Part shown: positions 39,879-49,434 of the stretch, in pieces
How the letters are laid out: each line of letters starts with the position of its first letter
How positions within the stretch are numbered: the stretch's first letter is position 1
NCBI RefSeq assembly: GCF_002865985.1
Contig: NZ_LNDD01000003.1
Location: forward strand, 423,842-487,841
Direction: 5' to 3'
DNA: 64,000 nt
DNA from: Thermotoga sp. SG1
Lineage (GTDB): Bacteria > Thermotogota > Thermotogae > Thermotogales > Thermotogaceae
Position numbers and translations under genes: made by a program
Notes under the pieces: generated by a model
What the model was told of the DNA's origin: nothing
Database searches by the model: none
Seen by the model: the letters and a program-made list of their open reading frames with translations, nothing else

Positions 39879-41335
39879 TACTCACCGGTGTGATCATGGT
39901 TCACGAACTTGGACACTACCTTTTTGCGAGACTTTTCAAAGTGAAGGTCCTGGAGTTTGCTCTGGGATTTGGCCCCGCGGTTTTCTCTGTGAAAGGAAAG
40001 GAAACCACCTTCAGGTTCAACGTCTTCCCGATAGGTGGATACGTCAGAATGCTGGGCGAAGAAGGAGAAGAAGTGGTAGATGAGAGAGAAAAGAGTTTCT
40101 ACGCCAAACCAGCATGGCAGAGACTTCTGATAACCCTGGCAGGTCCTCTTTTTTCCGTCGTTGCGGGATATGTTCTTTTTCTTCCCATAACGCTCCATTG
40201 GGGAATTGCCCTACCGGGTGTGGGAGAGGTCCTTCCAAGCAGCCCTGCAGAAGAGGCAGGGCTCATGAGAGGAGATATCATATACTCTGTGAACGGAAAG
40301 ATCGCCTTCGATACTGCCATCATATCCAAGGAGATCCAGAAAGGGCTTCCCGTGGAACTGGTGGTCGTTAGAGGCGAAAAGAAAATGCCGATTCGAATCG
40401 CACCCAGGATGTACCCCGAAACCTACGAAATCGTTCTGGAAAGTGCCGAGGGAAGGCCAGAGGGAAAACTCGTTTCAGTCAACGGAAACCCGGACATCTC
40501 CATCCTGAAGGACTACGTGAACGAGTACGTCACTTTGGGGTTCGAAGGTGGCACGGTCAAAGGCATCCTGAAACAGTTCAACGAGATCCCGAAGCGACAC
40601 ATGATCGGTATCTCCTTCGCGGGTCTTGCTCCCGTCTTCAGGGAAGATTTCTCCGTTTTCCAGTGGGGAGACAGGATCGTTGAGGTCGAAGGTCAGAAGA
40701 TAAACAGCTGGCAGGATTTGATAGTACTCTATCAGAGGTTGAACCTTGGTGATAGGGTTTTGATGCTGAATGTTCAGGGAGAAAATGTTGAGTGGTGGAG
40801 AGGGCTTTCAGGCACGGTAGATGTGACGGTGGAAAGGGCAGGAAAGTTGATCAAAGTGCAGATCGACACCAGTTCTTTGAAGACGGTTCTGGAAACCCCG
40901 GGTGTTCTGGAAAATGAAGTGCCACGCTACAGACCTGGAAATCTTGTGGAAACTGTGAGTCTTTCGGTGAAGGCGTGTAACTACGTACTCTGGGCAACGG
41001 CCTCTTCTTTGAAGAACTTCTTCCGAAACGTTCAGACAGGTCAGATAGTCGGTGTGGTGGGACTTGCGGGAGTGATCGGACAGGCATCAAAGAGCGGTAT
41101 GGAGGCCATACTCACCGTCGTGGCCATCATAACGATCAGCCTGGGAGTTCTGAATCTTCTTCCGCTTCCCGCACTTGACGGTGGCAGGATCGTTTTCTCA
41201 CTCGTAGAGATGGTGACCAGAAAGAGACTGGACCCACAGATTGAGAACATCATTCACTTTATTGGCTTCATACTCCTCATGGTTCTTTTCCTTTACATCA
41301 CGTTCCTCGACATAGGAAGGTTGATGGGAATATGA
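39854..41335 (+). CDS. rseP: Site-2 zinc metalloprotease RseP
   Basis: An intramembrane protease of 493 residues. The zinc motif HELGH is in the first helix (residues 18-22) and LPALDGGR (about 435) in the third core helix. Two PDZ-like domains lie between (segments [22 protein letters not shown] and [22 protein letters not shown]). Substrates are usually anti-sigma factors or leftover signal peptides. Location between dxr and ispG is conserved in bacteria. The stop overlaps the ispG start as ATGA. Confidence 0.93.
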   Translation: MVVVYFILILTGVIMVHELGHYLFARLFKVKVLEFALGFGPAVFSVKGKETTFRFNVFPIGGYVRMLGEEGEEVVDEREKSFYAKPAWQRLLITLAGPLFSVVAGYVLFLPITLHWGIALPGVGEVLPSSPAEEAGLMRGDIIYSVNGKIAFDTAIISKEIQKGLPVELVVVRGEKKMPIRIAPRMYPETYEIVLESAEGRPEGKLVSVNGNPDISILKDYVNEYVTLGFEGGTVKGILKQFNEIPKRHMIGISFAGLAPVFREDFSVFQWGDRIVEVEGQKINSWQDLIVLYQRLNLGDRVLMLNVQGENVEWWRGLSGTVDVTVERAGKLIKVQIDTSSLKTVLETPGVLENEVPRYRPGNLVETVSLSVKACNYVLWATASSLKNFFRNVQTGQIVGVVGLAGVIGQASKSGMEAILTVVAIITISLGVLNLLPLPALDGGRIVFSLVEMVTRKRLDPQIENIIHFIGFILLMVLFLYITFLDIGRLMGI

Positions 41336-42363
41336 GAAGGTCTGTTAGGGTTGGAAAGGTGACGATAGGTGGAGGAGCACCGGTGAGCGTGCAGTCAATG
41401 ACCACAACAAAGACATCGGATGTGGAAAGCACCGTGCTTCAGATAAAACGACTCGAAGAAACAGGATGCGAAATCGTGCGCGTGGCCGTCCAGGATGAAG
41501 AGGATGCAAAGGCGATCAGGAGAATAAAAGAAAGAATTTCCATTCCTGTGGTGGCGGATATACAGTTTGACTACAGGCTTGCGATTCTTTCTGTGAAAAG
41601 CGGTGCGGACAAAATAAGAATAAATCCGGGAAACATGAGCAAAGAACGTTTGAGGGATGTGGTCAGTGTAGCAAAGGAATACGGTGTACCCATCCGCGTT
41701 GGAGCAAACGTTGGGTCCCTGAAGCACAGGACATCAGAGAGATGGAAGGATCTGGCAGAGTCTGCACTCGAAGAAGTGAGGACCCTCGAAAGGGAAGGCT
41801 TCTACGATATCGTTGTGTCCGTGAAGAGTTCGAACGTTCTTGAGACGATAAGAGCGAACGAGTATATCGCTGAAAGAGTGGATTATCCCATACACCTCGG
41901 TGTGACGGAAGCGGGGATTGCGGAAACCGCCATTGTGAAGTCTTCGATTGCCATTGGTCATCTTCTGCTGAAGGGGATTGGGGATACGATAAGGGTATCG
42001 ATAGCCGGAGATCCCGTTCGAGAGGTGATCGCGGGAAAGAAAATCCTGATATCCCTTGGACTGAGAGAGGGCCTGGAAGTGATAGCGTGTCCCACCTGTG
42101 GAAGGGCCGAGATAAACGTTGAAGAACTGGCGCAGAAGGTTGAAAGTAGTCTTTTTCACATCAACAGGAGCCTAAAGGTGGCAGTCATGGGATGTGTTGT
42201 GAACGGTATCGGTGAGGGAAGGGATGCCGATCTAGGTGTAGCAGGTTTGAAGGATGGTGTGGTGATATTCGTGAAAGGTGAGATAAGGGAAAAAGTTCCG
42301 AAGGAAAGGGTTATCGATCGCCTGAGGTTTTACATAAATGAACTTTTGAAGGAGGTGGATTGA
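41332..42363 (+). CDS. ispG: 4-hydroxy-3-methylbut-2-enyl diphosphate synthase
   Basis: Sixth MEP pathway step, using a [4Fe-4S] cluster. The 343-residue enzyme has [32 protein letters not shown] and the C-terminal cluster cysteines in ACPTCGR and [17 protein letters not shown]. It is coupled to rseP by ATGA, and the CBS/ACT gene starts directly after its stop codon. Confidence 0.96.
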   Translation: MRRSVRVGKVTIGGGAPVSVQSMTTTKTSDVESTVLQIKRLEETGCEIVRVAVQDEEDAKAIRRIKERISIPVVADIQFDYRLAILSVKSGADKIRINPGNMSKERLRDVVSVAKEYGVPIRVGANVGSLKHRTSERWKDLAESALEEVRTLEREGFYDIVVSVKSSNVLETIRANEYIAERVDYPIHLGVTEAGIAETAIVKSSIAIGHLLLKGIGDTIRVSIAGDPVREVIAGKKILISLGLREGLEVIACPTCGRAEINVEELAQKVESSLFHINRSLKVAVMGCVVNGIGEGRDADLGVAGLKDGVVIFVKGEIREKVPKERVIDRLRFYINELLKEVD

Positions 42364-42969
42364 ATGAACATTAAAAAATGGATAACACGCGACTTTCCCG
42401 TCGTGGAAGAAACGGCAACCGTCAGTGAGTGTCTTCACAGGATGAGACAGTACCAGACGAATGAGTGTGTGGTCAAAGACAATGAAGGGCATCTCAAGGG
42501 AGTTGTGAACAGAGAAGATTTGATAGATCTGGAAATGGACTCTCCCGTTTCTGATAGGATCTCTCTTCCAGAGTTCTTCATCCACGAGGACGATAGCATC
42601 ACCCACGCACTTCTTCTGTTCCTGGAGCATCAGGAGCCATATCTTCCTGTGGTCGATGAGGATCTCAAGGTTGTGGGAGCGGTGAGTCTTCACGATTTTC
42701 TCGAAGCACTGGTGGAAGCACTTGCCATGGATGTGCCCGGAATCCGCTTTTCTGTGACTCTGGAGGACAGACCCGGTGAGTTGAAGAAACTCGTAGACGC
42801 ACTCTCAAGCGGTAAAATAAACATCCTGTCGATTCTCACAGCCAGAGAACTCGACGGAAAAAGAGAGGTCGTTGTGAAAGTAGACACGGAGGATGAAAAA
42901 CTGCTTCATGATCTTCTGGGAATGGTCGGAATAGAAGCGGAAAGCATGGAGAAAGAAGAGGGATTCTGA
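42364..42969 (+). CDS. CBS-domain and ACT-domain regulatory protein
   Basis: A 201-residue protein with a CBS pair (about 1-120, with the two repeats beginning ITRDFPVVEETATV and FFIHEDDSITHAL) and a C-terminal ACT domain (about 127-195, VTLEDRPGELKKLVDAL). Such domains sense nucleotides and small ligands. The T. maritima orthologue TM0892 has a structure but no assigned function (memory). It sits between ispG and uppP, which might hint at control of isoprenoid supply, but that is only position. Confidence 0.85.
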   Translation: MNIKKWITRDFPVVEETATVSECLHRMRQYQTNECVVKDNEGHLKGVVNREDLIDLEMDSPVSDRISLPEFFIHEDDSITHALLLFLEHQEPYLPVVDEDLKVVGAVSLHDFLEALVEALAMDVPGIRFSVTLEDRPGELKKLVDALSSGKINILSILTARELDGKREVVVKVDTEDEKLLHDLLGMVGIEAESMEKEEGF

Positions 42970-42971
42970 GA

Positions 42972-43682
42972 ATGGAAGCGCTCCTTGGAATCGTTCAGGG
43001 ACTGACCGAATTTTTACCAGTTTCGAGTTCGGGCCATTTGGCTCTCATCTCCTACGTTTTTAAGATGGATCTCAACGCCTATCAAACAGCGATACTACAT
43101 CTTGGAACGCTCGCTGCCGTTGTTGTTTTTGCTCTTGAAGGTATAAGAAGGAGTTTGAGAAGCTGGAGGATGATTCTCAACCTTGTGATCTCCACGATAC
43201 CGGCCGGTGTCTTCGGTGTTCTTTTCGAAAGTCGTGTTGACGAAGCATTTTCTTCCTCTGCTGTTCTTCCACTCTTCTTTTCTTTCACAGCGCTCGTACT
43301 TTTGTTCACCAGATCGTTCTTCGGTGAGAAGAAGATGGAAGAGATGACCGCGCTGGATGCCGCGGTGGTGGGTCTGGCACAGGTACTGGCTCTTTTCCCC
43401 GGTGTCTCAAGGAGTGGAATCACCATAGCGACGCTCCTTTTTTTGAAGTACAGAAAAGAGGATGCCCTCCAGTACTCTTTTTTGATGTCCATACCGGTTG
43501 TCCTGGGGGCGGGTATCCTGGGAATGGAGAAGGGAAACATCTCACTGACGGCACCTTTTTTTGCTTTCTTATCTGGAATTTTGGCACTCTACATACTCTC
43601 AAGAAGTGTCAGATCCGGTAAGATGTGGCAGTTCGCTTACTACTGTCTCTTCGTGGCGATCGTGAGTTATTTTGTGGGGTGA
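42972..43682 (+). CDS. uppP: Undecaprenyl-diphosphatase
   Basis: Recycles undecaprenyl pyrophosphate to the lipid carrier needed for wall synthesis. The 236-residue membrane protein has EFLPVSSSGH (13-22) and PGVSRSGIT (about 140-148), the two catalytic motifs of the BacA family, within about eight helices. It links the MEP genes upstream to the PBPs in this window in function. Confidence 0.95.
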   Translation: MEALLGIVQGLTEFLPVSSSGHLALISYVFKMDLNAYQTAILHLGTLAAVVVFALEGIRRSLRSWRMILNLVISTIPAGVFGVLFESRVDEAFSSSAVLPLFFSFTALVLLFTRSFFGEKKMEEMTALDAAVVGLAQVLALFPGVSRSGITIATLLFLKYRKEDALQYSFLMSIPVVLGAGILGMEKGNISLTAPFFAFLSGILALYILSRSVRSGKMWQFAYYCLFVAIVSYFVG

Positions 43683-43687
43683 TACGA

Positions 43688-44317
43688 GTGAAGATGGAGA
43701 TCCTTCTTACAGGTGGCAACGTCTTTGTTCCAGAGAGACTGAACGCTCATTTCTCCACAGTAGTCTACCTGGAACACGATAGCAGAAAGATCCTGATAGA
43801 TCCGGGAAACCTTCCTTCGATAGATGAACTAGAAAAGAGGTTTTCAGAAATCGGTGTTTCACCCGAGGATATCACAGACGTTTTTTTCACTCATTTGCAT
43901 CTGGATCACATCTTCAACTCCATCTTTTTCGAGAACGCGACCTTCTATGTACACGAAAGTTATGCAACAAAAAATTATCGATCCTTTGGCCCTCTCCTTG
44001 GGAGACTTTACTCTCAGGTGATAGCCTCCTGGAGGAGGATCGTTCCGCTGAAAGGGAGCGAGGTTCTCATGGACGGAAAGATGAAGGTTTTTCATACCCC
44101 TTGGCATGCCAGAGAGCATCTCTCTTTCCTTGTCCACACGGAAAACATGGGGAGGGTGCTTGTGACGGGAGATGTGATACCTAACAGGCTTAAGTACTAT
44201 GATATAATCAAGGGGTACGAAGAAGGTCATACAAAGAAGTTCCTCTCCGAGGTGGGAGACGTTGATCTTCTGGTGTTTCCACACGATGCACCACTGAAAC
44301 TGGAGGTGAAGAGATGA
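43688..44317 (+). CDS. Metallo-beta-lactamase-fold hydrolase
   Basis: A 209-residue metallo-hydrolase with FTHLHLDHIFN (two zinc ligands), HTPWHAREHL and TGDVIP. The last metal ligands are in FPHDAPL. The substrate is unknown. The frame is open well back into uppP, but GGGGTGA places the start at GTG 43688; ATG 43694 is possible. It overlaps glgA by four bases. Confidence 0.82.
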   Translation: MKMEILLTGGNVFVPERLNAHFSTVVYLEHDSRKILIDPGNLPSIDELEKRFSEIGVSPEDITDVFFTHLHLDHIFNSIFFENATFYVHESYATKNYRSFGPLLGRLYSQVIASWRRIVPLKGSEVLMDGKMKVFHTPWHAREHLSFLVHTENMGRVLVTGDVIPNRLKYYDIIKGYEEGHTKKFLSEVGDVDLLVFPHDAPLKLEVKR

Positions 44318-45774
44318 GAGTGGTTTTTGTTTCATACGAGGTGTTTCCGTTCGCAAAGGTGGGAGGTCTGGCAGACGTTGCCGGAACGCTCCCAAAGTAC
44401 CTGGAAAAGCAGGGAGTAGAGGTTTTTATAGTGATGCCAAAGCACAAGTTGGTTGAAAAGAACGCGGAAAAATTCGACTACGATCTCAAAAAGGTGGCCA
44501 GTGATATTTCCGTCTCTTATGTGAAGACAAGCGAAAAATTCGATATATACGAATCCACACTTCCAGGAAGCAACGTGAAGACTTATTTCGTAGCGAACGA
44601 GTACTATTTTTCGGCCGACGATGTTTACGCTGGTCCTGATCTTGGAGAGCAGTCGATATTCTTCTCTGCCGCCACGCTGGATCTGGTGAAACACCTCGAT
44701 CTCAAGCCCGATGCCATCCACGTGAACGACTGGCAGACGGCGCTCATCCCCGTTTACCTGAAGACCCTCTACAGGGACGATCCGTACTTCTCCAAAACCG
44801 CTACCGTTTTCACCATACACAACCTTGGTTATCAAGGTGTGTTCGATCCAAGGTACCTTTCTTTCTCCGGTCTTCCAGATTACGTATTTTCTATCGATGG
44901 TCTTGAGTTTTACGGTCAGCTGAACTTCCTGAAGGGTGGGATTGTATTCAGCGATGTGATAAACACGGTGAGCCCAACCTACGCTGAAGAGATTCAAACG
45001 GAAGAGTACGGTGAAAAACTGGATGGAGTTCTGAGGATGCGATCAAAAGATCTATATGGAATCCTGAACGGGATAGATTACGAACTCTACAATCCTGCGA
45101 CGGACAGGCGAATCTACGTCAACTACGATGTGAACCATCTAGAACTCAAATGGGAAAACAAGGTGAAACTCCAGGAAGAACTGAAGCTTCCTGTGAAAAA
45201 AGAGACTGCCGTGGCGGGTCTCATCAGCAGGCTCGTTCCACAGAAAGGGCTCGATCTTCTGATCGACATCATGGACTATCTCACGCTCTTTGATCTTCAG
45301 ATCGTTGTCCTGGGAACGGGTGATGAATATTACGAAAACGCTCTGAGAAGGTTTCAGGAAAAGTATCCAGATAAAGTTTCGGTGAACATAAAGTTCGATG
45401 TGGATCTGGCGCAGAAGATATACGCCGGCTCCGATATATTTCTCATGCCCAGCAAGTACGAACCGTGCGGTCTTGGTCAAATGTTCAGCATGAGGTACGG
45501 AACAGTTCCCGTTGTGAGATACACCGGTGGGCTTGCAGACACAGTGAAAGAATACGATCCTCAAACTATGGAAGGAACCGGATTTGGTTTCAAACCCTTT
45601 GATTCTTCATACTTTTTGAAAGCCATCTCTCGAGCGCTGCATTTTTACTACAGAGAGAAAGAACAATGGAAGAGGATCATGACGAACGCTATGAACACAG
45701 ATCTTTCATGGGACAGATCAGCAAAGGAATACGTGGAGCTCTACAAAAAAGCCCTTTCCAAAGTTGGAAAGTGA
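44314..45774 (+). CDS. glgA: Glycogen synthase (ADP-glucose)
   Basis: Extends glycogen from ADP-glucose. The 486-residue GT5 enzyme has KVGGLADV (15-22), HVNDWQTALIP, TIHNLGYQG, and the C-terminal LISRLVPQKGLDLL and PSKYEPCGLGQMFSMRYG. Coupled to the upstream hydrolase and 12 bases ahead of a GalT-like gene. No glgB or glgC is in the window. Confidence 0.96.
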   Translation: MRVVFVSYEVFPFAKVGGLADVAGTLPKYLEKQGVEVFIVMPKHKLVEKNAEKFDYDLKKVASDISVSYVKTSEKFDIYESTLPGSNVKTYFVANEYYFSADDVYAGPDLGEQSIFFSAATLDLVKHLDLKPDAIHVNDWQTALIPVYLKTLYRDDPYFSKTATVFTIHNLGYQGVFDPRYLSFSGLPDYVFSIDGLEFYGQLNFLKGGIVFSDVINTVSPTYAEEIQTEEYGEKLDGVLRMRSKDLYGILNGIDYELYNPATDRRIYVNYDVNHLELKWENKVKLQEELKLPVKKETAVAGLISRLVPQKGLDLLIDIMDYLTLFDLQIVVLGTGDEYYENALRRFQEKYPDKVSVNIKFDVDLAQKIYAGSDIFLMPSKYEPCGLGQMFSMRYGTVPVVRYTGGLADTVKEYDPQTMEGTGFGFKPFDSSYFLKAISRALHFYYREKEQWKRIMTNAMNTDLSWDRSAKEYVELYKKALSKVGK

Positions 45775-45786
45775 GGGGGAAAAGAG

Positions 45787-46791
45787 ATGGCTGAGTTCAG
45801 AAAGGATCCCATAATAAAGAGATGGGTCATAATAGCCTCCGAGAGGGCAAAAAGACCCAACGATTTTGTGAGAACAAAGGTTGAAGAGGTTCAGGAAGGA
45901 TTCTGCCCGTTTGACTATGGAAACGAACACACCACGCCTCCCGAGATCTTCGCCTTCAGACCAGCCGACACAGAACCGAACACGCCTGGATGGTGGGTTC
46001 GGGTCGTTCCTAACAAGTTTCCGGCAGTGGACCCAAACACTACCCTGAGAAAGTATGGAAGGGGCATGTACGACGCCGCTATGGGTTTTGGATACCACGA
46101 CGTTGTTGTGGAAACACCCGATCACAACTCTCACCTGGCAGTTATGGAGTACAAGAACGTGGAGGAAGTGATCTGGGCCTACAAGATAAGATACGAACAA
46201 CTCATGAAGGATGAAAGGATAAGATACATTCTGATCTTCAAAAACCACGGAAAAGATGCCGGAGCCTCTCTCAGCCATCCTCACAGTCAGATAATCGCCC
46301 TCCCCATCATGCCGAAGAGGGTTCAGGAAGAACTCGAAGGATCCAAAGAGTACTTCGAATACAAAGAAAGATGTCCCTTCTGTGACATCATTGATGAAGA
46401 GAAGAAGGAAAGAGAAAGGATCGTCGAAGAGAATGACCATTTCATAGCCATAGAACCGTTCGCCTCGAGATTCCCGTTTGAAACGTGGATCCTTCCCAAA
46501 CGACACATGAACAGTTTCCACATGATATCGGAAGAGGAAGTAACCTCTCTTTCAAAGATCCTGAAGAACGTCCTGTATCGAATCTACTCGGCTTTAGACA
46601 ATCCTCCGTACAATCTCCTCATACACACGGCTCCAACGAACTTGGAAGGAAAGGACTACTACCACTGGCACATCGAGATATTTCCAAGGCTGACGAAAGT
46701 GGCAGGCTTCGAGTGGGGAACGGGTTTCTACATAAACACCGTTCCACCGGAAGATGCCGCAAAATATCTAAGAGAAGTAACGATAGAGTAA
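45787..46791 (+). CDS. galT: Galactose-1-phosphate uridylyltransferase-like HIT protein
   Basis: A 334-residue member of the GalT branch of the HIT superfamily. The catalytic HPHSQ lies at 164-168. The first zinc site reads CPFD (40-43) where most relatives have CPFC, so one cysteine is replaced by aspartate; a second RCPFCDI lies near 200. It may be a true GalT or a related sugar-1-phosphate nucleotidyltransferase or phosphorylase. The glgA neighbour allows either. Confidence 0.85.
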   Translation: MAEFRKDPIIKRWVIIASERAKRPNDFVRTKVEEVQEGFCPFDYGNEHTTPPEIFAFRPADTEPNTPGWWVRVVPNKFPAVDPNTTLRKYGRGMYDAAMGFGYHDVVVETPDHNSHLAVMEYKNVEEVIWAYKIRYEQLMKDERIRYILIFKNHGKDAGASLSHPHSQIIALPIMPKRVQEELEGSKEYFEYKERCPFCDIIDEEKKERERIVEENDHFIAIEPFASRFPFETWILPKRHMNSFHMISEEEVTSLSKILKNVLYRIYSALDNPPYNLLIHTAPTNLEGKDYYHWHIEIFPRLTKVAGFEWGTGFYINTVPPEDAAKYLREVTIE

Positions 46792-46793
46792 GT

Positions 46794-46823
46794 TTGAAAT
46801 GTTCGGAACCTTTGTGATAAAAT
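46794..46823 (+). promoter_or_regulatory. Promoter of spoVS
   Basis: TTGAAA (46794-46799), 18 bases, TAAAAT (46818-46823) preceded by TG at 46815-46816, so also an extended -10. It lies in the 70-base gap before spoVS. Confidence 0.65.
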
Positions 46824-46861
46824 GCAAGTTAGAGAACCCGTGAGTAAGGAGGAATGGTAGA

Positions 46862-47140
46862 ATGGAAGTTTTGAAAGTCAGTTCAAACTCGAATCCGAAC
46901 AAGGTGGCTGGTGCGATCGCTGGTTCTCTTTCCAAGAGCGACAGGGTTGAGATTCAGGCGATTGGTGCGGGGGCTGTGAACCAGGCAGTGAAGGCACTGG
47001 CAGTTGCCAGAAGGTTCCTGGAGGAGTCCGGTAAGGACCTCTTCGTCGTGCCGGGGTTTATCGAAATCAAGATAGGGGACGATGTGAGAACGGGTATATC
47101 TTTCAAGGTCTTTTTGGAGAACAGCAAGAATGAGGGATGA
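46862..47140 (+). CDS. spoVS: SpoVS family (Alba-like) protein
   Basis: A 92-residue protein matching Stage V sporulation protein S almost throughout (MEVLKVSSNSNPNKVAGAIA and GAGAVNQAVKALAVAR). The family has an Alba-like nucleic-acid-binding fold and occurs in non-spore-formers. The organism suggested here does not sporulate, so a general role such as RNA or DNA binding is likely. It has its own promoter and overlaps the next gene as ATGA. Confidence 0.93.
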   Translation: MEVLKVSSNSNPNKVAGAIAGSLSKSDRVEIQAIGAGAVNQAVKALAVARRFLEESGKDLFVVPGFIEIKIGDDVRTGISFKVFLENSKNEG

Positions 47141-47367
47141 AGCCCGAGGTCCAGCAAATTCTGGATGTCATGAAGGACGATCCAAGGATCAAAGCCATTG
47201 TTCTTCAAATCATCAAAATGTCTGCTGAAGAGAGGGAAAACTTCAGGAAAAAGGTCACTTACTACTTCATGAACAAAAACTCGGAAGTTGATGTCGAAGC
47301 CTTCAAGTTCTTCAAAGTGGTTCTGGAAAACATCGAGGAACTTTCTGAAGCTATTGAACAGAAATGA
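47137..47367 (+). CDS. Small uncharacterised helical protein coupled to spoVS
   Basis: A 76-residue charged, mostly helical protein with no motif I recognise (KAIVLQIIKMSAEERENFRKKV in the centre, acidic tail). Start ATG overlaps the spoVS stop by four bases, so it is made together with SpoVS. The last 17 bases overlap a gene on the opposite strand. Confidence 0.7.
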   Translation: MKPEVQQILDVMKDDPRIKAIVLQIIKMSAEERENFRKKVTYYFMNKNSEVDVEAFKFFKVVLENIEELSEAIEQK

Positions 47368-48016
47368 ATATGTAGCGCTTCGGTCTTTCTGTTTCAACTT
47401 CGAACACCATGAGATCTTTCAAAGGACCTTCTTCTACGTCGACAAAAAGTTCTCTGTTCACAACGAACAACTTCCCGGACGGAACGTTTCTGTAGTATCC
47501 AACAAAACCGATGCGTTTGAATTGCTTTCCTTTCAACTCCATCAGGAGCACTTTCAGTGCTCCTTCTATTTTTTTCCTGTCAACGTGCGTTTCTCTTTTT
47601 ATCCTCATCCTCTTCAAGACAGGCAGGTCTGATTTTGAAAAAACAGTCGGTGTGGTTGAAGCAACCGAATGGACTTTGACAGGGAAGGAAAGGTTTTCCG
47701 AGCGAACTTCTGTGTTCATCAACATTTCATCGAAAAGTTGTGTACCAATAGTTGAAATTTCCAAGTTTCCAGATCGAAGAGAGATCTCAGCAGTTGGGAA
47801 ACAGCTTTCGACCCGTATCATCTTGCTTTCAATCTTTTCCTCGTGAACCTGTGGCTCTCTTTTCAGCGAAAGAACTTCTACTTGACTCCGAAAGGTTTCT
47901 TCGATCACAGAAGGAGGAAGAAGATCCACCTCTACACAGCTCACCTTTGGGCCTTTCAGTTCTAGGATGATCCCCTCCAGCCATCTTTTGAAGAAATAGA
48001 TCACTCGCCTGAACAT
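47351..48016 (-). CDS. Uncharacterised protein, last gene of the flagellar superoperon
   Basis: A 221-residue protein, probably soluble, with a basic amphipathic N terminus (MFRRVIYFFKRWLEG) and many beta-type segments. No family recognised. GGAG lies five bases before ATG 48016, which is 16 bases inside the preceding gene. Being coupled to fliA-associated genes suggests a motility-related or membrane-edge role (inference). The 3' end overlaps the convergent small gene by 17 bases. Confidence 0.65.
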   Translation of the reverse strand: MFRRVIYFFKRWLEGIILELKGPKVSCVEVDLLPPSVIEETFRSQVEVLSLKREPQVHEEKIESKMIRVESCFPTAEISLRSGNLEISTIGTQLFDEMLMNTEVRSENLSFPVKVHSVASTTPTVFSKSDLPVLKRMRIKRETHVDRKKIEGALKVLLMELKGKQFKRIGFVGYYRNVPSGKLFVVNRELFVDVEEGPLKDLMVFEVETERPKRYIFISVQ

Positions 48017-48483
48017 ACGTACTCCAGCGCCCTGTCCAGTCTCTGAAATGGTTCAAGAACATCGAAAGTTTCCAGAAGGTTCAGCAGTTTTTCCAGACGA
48101 TCGTCCGAGAGTTTCCCTATGACTTTGAGTGCCGTTCCTTTGAATGGAAGAATCGCTTCCTCTTCAGAAATTCGAACTGGCTCTTCCACTCTCTCGTTTC
48201 TCTCAACAAGGAGCACCAGTCTCTCATCCGCCTCCAGAAGTTCGGGATCGCGAACGAATATGAAATCCGGATTTTTTTCCATCTTCTTCAGCAATGTTCT
48301 GGCTATGAGTTCTGTCTTCAGATAGACCTCCAGAGAGCCACCGTACAGTATTCTTTGGAGTTCGCTTGGGACCACAGGTTCGGTGTACTTGAACTCCTGT
48401 GGAATGCCTCGTTCATCGACAACGAGAAGCCCTCCCACGAATTTTCCACCCAGTTTTTTTGAATCCAGATAAGCGGTCGTCAT
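48001..48483 (-). CDS. Uncharacterised protein downstream of fliA
   Basis: A 160-residue mixed alpha/beta protein with no motif I can assign. It begins MTTAYLDSKKLGGKFVGGLLVVDERG, ends in a helical acidic region, and has no membrane segment. It overlaps its upstream neighbour as ATGA and its downstream neighbour by 16 bases. Confidence 0.68.
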   Translation of the reverse strand: MTTAYLDSKKLGGKFVGGLLVVDERGIPQEFKYTEPVVPSELQRILYGGSLEVYLKTELIARTLLKKMEKNPDFIFVRDPELLEADERLVLLVERNERVEEPVRISEEEAILPFKGTALKVIGKLSDDRLEKLLNLLETFDVLEPFQRLDRALEYVCSGE

Positions 48484-48788
48484 GTTCTCACATCCATGAA
48501 CAGTCCCTTGTTTTCTTCCCTCAGACTGGCCTGTTTTTTTCTCTGAGTCCTGAGATTGTAGAGGGAACGACTTTCATTCCTTCCTTTTCCCTCCGTCGAA
48601 GTTTTCACCTCAACCCCCTCTGTGAAGACACTTCTTTTCACCATGTTTTGTTCTCTGTTGAACTGCTGCACCAGATGCTGTCCAGCTATTTGCTGTGTCA
48701 GTGTCTGTTGATTCAAAGTCTGAGAGATGCTCTGGGTGGACTCTACACCTTTGACAACAAAACCCTGGAAGTCAACTGGCCTGATCAT
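48480..48788 (-). CDS. Small glutamine-rich protein downstream of fliA
   Basis: A 102-residue hydrophilic protein. It begins MIRPVDFQGFV, then has a Gln-rich stretch (about 20-45, TLNQQTLTQQIAGQHLVQQ) and a basic tail. Similar small Gln-rich proteins follow the motility sigma factor gene in flagellar operons of several Firmicutes (memory, weak similarity). Role unknown. The start is 17 bases inside fliA. Confidence 0.68.
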   Translation of the reverse strand: MIRPVDFQGFVVKGVESTQSISQTLNQQTLTQQIAGQHLVQQFNREQNMVKRSVFTEGVEVKTSTEGKGRNESRSLYNLRTQRKKQASLREENKGLFMDVRT

Positions 48789-49434
48789 CGCTCATCACTT
48801 CCCTTTTTATTTTCAGGAGGGCAAGGCTCACAATCTGAGAAACCCTGGACTCGGAGACACCCAGAACACGTGCTATTTCTTTCAAGGAAAGCTCTTTTTC
48901 GAACCTCAGTGAAAGAACGAGTTTTTCTTTCTCCGACAACTTCTCAATTGCCTTTTTTATTTCCTCTTTTAAGATCTCCCGGTACGCTGTCTCATCTGGT
49001 CCTTCTGCTTTCAAAGCCAGTTCTTCATCGAAGGCGTCTATCATGAGAATCTGTCTTCTCATCATCTCGTTTTTGGCGCGAATCACTTCTTTCAGTTCCA
49101 ATCCGGTTTTCCTAGCCAGTTCCTCGTCTGAGGGGAACTCTTCACTCTCGTGAATTGCTTTTTCCACAAGCTTCACATTTTTTCTCAGATTCCTTGGCAT
49201 CCAGTCTATCCTTCTCAGGTAGTCGTACATTGCCCCCTTTACTCTTTTTATCACGAATGTTGTAAAGCTCGCTTTGGATGGATCGTACCTTTCAAAAGCA
49301 GAGAGTGCCGCGAGGATTCCTTCCTGGATGAGGTCTTCCACCTCCACGTTCGGTGGAAGGGTCTGCACCAGATCTTCGGCTATTCGTTTTATAACAGGAA
49401 GCAAACTCCTTATTGCCCTTTCTTTGTCCCACAC
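48772..49434 (-). CDS. fliA: Flagellar sigma factor (FliA/WhiG family)
   Basis: A 220-residue group 3 sigma factor for late flagellar and chemotaxis genes. Region 2 (about 15-85, VEDLIQEGILAALSAFERYDP and FVIKRVKGAMYDYLRR), region 3 (about 95-150) and region 4 (LKEIARVLGVSESRVSQIVS) are complete. No anti-sigma FlgM is adjacent. GTG 49434 follows AAAGGAAATCTA and overlaps the cheD stop. A sigma-28-like -10 occurs near the receptor gene at 63136. Confidence 0.94.
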   Translation of the reverse strand: MWDKERAIRSLLPVIKRIAEDLVQTLPPNVEVEDLIQEGILAALSAFERYDPSKASFTTFVIKRVKGAMYDYLRRIDWMPRNLRKNVKLVEKAIHESEEFPSDEELARKTGLELKEVIRAKNEMMRRQILMIDAFDEELALKAEGPDETAYREILKEEIKKAIEKLSEKEKLVLSLRFEKELSLKEIARVLGVSESRVSQIVSLALLKIKREVMSDDQAS

